DNA from: an uncultured Eubacteriales bacterium
Lineage (GTDB): Bacteria > Bacillota > Clostridia > Oscillospirales > Acutalibacteraceae
Length of the DNA stretch: 64,000 bases
Direction of reading: 5' to 3'
Assembly (NCBI GenBank): GCA_934486705.1
Contig: CAKSQS010000008.1
Coordinates: 8,988-72,987, forward strand
Made by a program: the position numbers and the translations under genes. The notes under the pieces are model-generated. The model did no database searches, was not told where the DNA came from, and saw nothing but the letters and a program-made list of their open reading frames with translations. Below, in pieces: positions 62,725 through 64,000 of this stretch (positions are counted from its first letter, which is position 1; every line of letters starts with the position of its first letter).

Positions 62725-63572
62725 ATGGAGGTTGTATATCAAAGGGCAGCGGACCAAATAGATACGGAAACCGGATTCAGATGCCGTACTGTATATGTAA
62801 GCACTGAAAATTCGGTTCTGCACTGCCATGATTACTATGAGTTGTTTTTAACACTATCGGATTCGGTGCTTCATTTGATAAACGGCAGGGAAGAGGAGCT
62901 TGAAAAGGGAACGCTGATTTTTATACGCAAATCGGACACCCATTTTTTCGGTAAAAGCAATAATTGCAACTATTCCTTTGTAAATTTAGCGTTTACAGAG
63001 GAAATACTGCAAAAAATGTTTCTTTATTTTTCAAACGACTTTCCCGGTGAAAAGCTTTTAAATCAAAAATATCCGCCGCAGGTAATGCTGGACAGCGTGG
63101 GCGTTCAAAAGGTTTTGGCAGAACTGAATTTAATAAATACAATACCCGTAAACGATAATAACAGGCGCAGCTGGGCTTATAAAAAGCTGTTGGTTAATTT
63201 ATTTTATAAATATTTTTCGGAATATAAAAATAACGACCTGTCGTTTCAGCAGCCGCTGTGGCTTAAAAAGTTCAATATTGAAATTAAAAAAATTGAGGTT
63301 TTTTCCCTCACGAATGATCGGATAGTGAATATAAGCGGTAAATCGCGGGAGCACCTATCGAGAACAATAAAAAATACTACGGCGTTTCCTTTACGGAGTA
63401 TATCAATAATATCAGGCTTAACTATATTGCAAACTCGCTTATCACCACAAATATTCCCATAACGGACCTGATTTACGACGCGGGCTTTGAAAACCTGAGC
63501 TACGCCTATGTGCTGTTTAAGAAAAAATTTTGCACTACTCCGCGCGTTATGCGCGAGTCATGCGGCAATTAA
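62725..63572 (+). pseudogene. AraC-family regulator with one-base frameshift
   Basis: N-terminal cupin-like domain (TENSVLHCHDYYELFLTLSD, GTLIFIRKSDTHFFGK) and the first helix-turn-helix part (VNISGKSREHLSRTIK). At an A6 run (63369-63374) the frame leaves the family; inserting one A restores YYGVSFTEYINNIRLNYIAN and then GFENLSYAYVLFKKKF to the TAA at 63570-63572. Without it the protein ends at 63462 lacking the last DNA-binding helices. Either real loss of the regulator, a homopolymer sequence error, or slippage. AGGAGG precedes the ATG. Confidence 0.8.
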
Positions 63573-63672
63573 AGCGGTTATAGACAATATAAACGGAGAA
63601 ATTTTTTGCTATGGGAAGTATTCTGCCCCGATTGTATTTATCTATTTTGAGAAAAATTTGTAATTTGAAATA

Positions 63673-63717
63673 AATATCACAATAGTTTAAGATTTGGCGA
63701 TTTTCTTATGCTATAAT
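63673..63717 (+). promoter_or_regulatory. Promoter with shared upstream motif (short secreted ORF)
   Basis: AATATCACAATAGTTTAA at 63673-63690 and TATAAT at 63712-63717, 39 bp between motif start and -10 box, as in the AraC promoter at 62612. No -35 box at 16-18 bp, so an activator is expected, most simply the AraC protein encoded between the two sites. Confidence 0.6.
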
Positions 63718-63766
63718 CAACAATAGCAGGTTTGTCTATAAAAAAAGTTTAAATGGAGGTTTTTTT

Positions 63767-63958
63767 GTGAAAATCAGAAATCGCTTTTCTAAAGCACTTT
63801 CCCTTATATGCGCCTTGGCGCTTTTATTGGGGAACACGGCAAATCTTTTTGAAATTAAAACCAATGCGGAAAACGCCGCGGCAACCACGCTTGATTTTTC
63901 ATCGACCGATCAGGCTACGGGAAACTACTTGTGTGTAAAGACAGTACCAAAACCGTAG
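63767..63958 (+). CDS. Short secreted protein or truncated secreted protein start
   Basis: 63 residues from a GTG behind GGAGGT. Residues 1-30 are a clear Sec signal peptide (basic start, LSLICALALLLGN core), followed by ENAAATTLDFSSTDQATGNY and a stop. The last codons overlap the 5' arm of a strong terminator, which suggests that most of a larger secreted gene was deleted and its own terminator kept, although a genuine short peptide is possible. It has its own promoter with the shared motif. Confidence 0.55.
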   Translation: MKIRNRFSKALSLICALALLLGNTANLFEIKTNAENAAATTLDFSSTDQATGNYLCVKTVPKP

Positions 63959-63996
63959 AAGCCTTGATATATAAGGGCTTCTACGGTTTTGTTTTT
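63949..63996 (+). terminator. Strong rho-independent terminator
   Basis: 15-bp perfect stem (63949-63963 with 63976-63990) with a 12-nt loop, then GTTTTT. It overlaps the stop codon of the short secreted ORF. Confidence 0.85.
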
Positions 63997-64000
63997 GAAA

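Noticed and set aside
1..64000. CRISPR arrays, tRNA, rRNA and riboswitches
   Set aside because: No regularly spaced repeats, no tRNA-like T-arm/anticodon patterns and no recognised riboswitch core were noticed by eye; a covariance-model search was not possible here.

Overview
The window looks like an accessory carbohydrate-use region of a Gram-positive anaerobe, most likely a gut Clostridia (Oscillospirales/Ruminococcus-like). The reasons are AGGAGG-type ribosome binding sites, sigma-A-like promoters, type I dockerins on three proteins, ABC sugar importers without their own ATPase gene, and many intracellular glycosidases. No rRNA, tRNA or CRISPR array was seen. The taxonomic call is inference from gene content.

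Layout. 1-5.8 kb: an ADP-ribosylglycohydrolase-family protein (cut by the window edge), a sugar-binding lipoprotein, and a large secreted LamG/ADP-ribosylglycohydrolase/dockerin protein, then a 300-bp intergenic element packed with hairpins. 6.3-10.8 kb: a DUF4091/GH123-like enzyme, an AraC regulator, and the first of three proteins sharing an unrecognised, probably TIM-barrel, catalytic domain. 10.9-23.2 kb: a double ABC importer operon (CBM-fused binding protein, permease pair, NHL/TPR/Yip1-like membrane protein, DUF5696 secreted protein, second permease pair, second binding lipoprotein). 23.3-29.7 kb: two long surface proteins made only of repeated beta-sandwich-like modules, one membrane anchored and one with a dockerin. 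29.9-58.3 kb: a long run of mainly cytoplasmic glycan enzymes: permuted GH3, GH2 mannosidase-like, the second and third copies of the unrecognised domain, GH43, MBL-fold hydrolase, GH28, GH63-like, Gfo/Idh/MocA oxidoreductase, MATE exporter, GH32-like, FGGY kinase and two unassigned glycosidase-like proteins, with one AraC regulator on the opposite strand. Several genes here are visibly decayed (GH3 tail, two isomerases/epimerases, MgtC, a GH39-like scrap, GH20).

58.3-62.6 kb is different: recombinase remnants, a Fic protein, and a helicase-half/double-nuclease protein behind a palindromic promoter, which suggests a mobile, possibly defensive insertion into the sugar region. 62.6-64 kb returns to sugar-type genes: a frameshifted AraC regulator and a very short secreted ORF whose promoters share the same upstream motif at the same distance from the -10 box.

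How it may work together: surface modules and dockerin proteins bind and start cutting a complex plant-type glycan, the two importers take up oligosaccharides using an ATPase encoded elsewhere, and the cytoplasmic glycosidases, oxidoreductase and kinase finish the job, under separate AraC regulators. The substrate is not determined; beta-mannosidase, GH28, GH43 and GH3 types suggest a pectic or mixed hemicellulosic glycan (inference).
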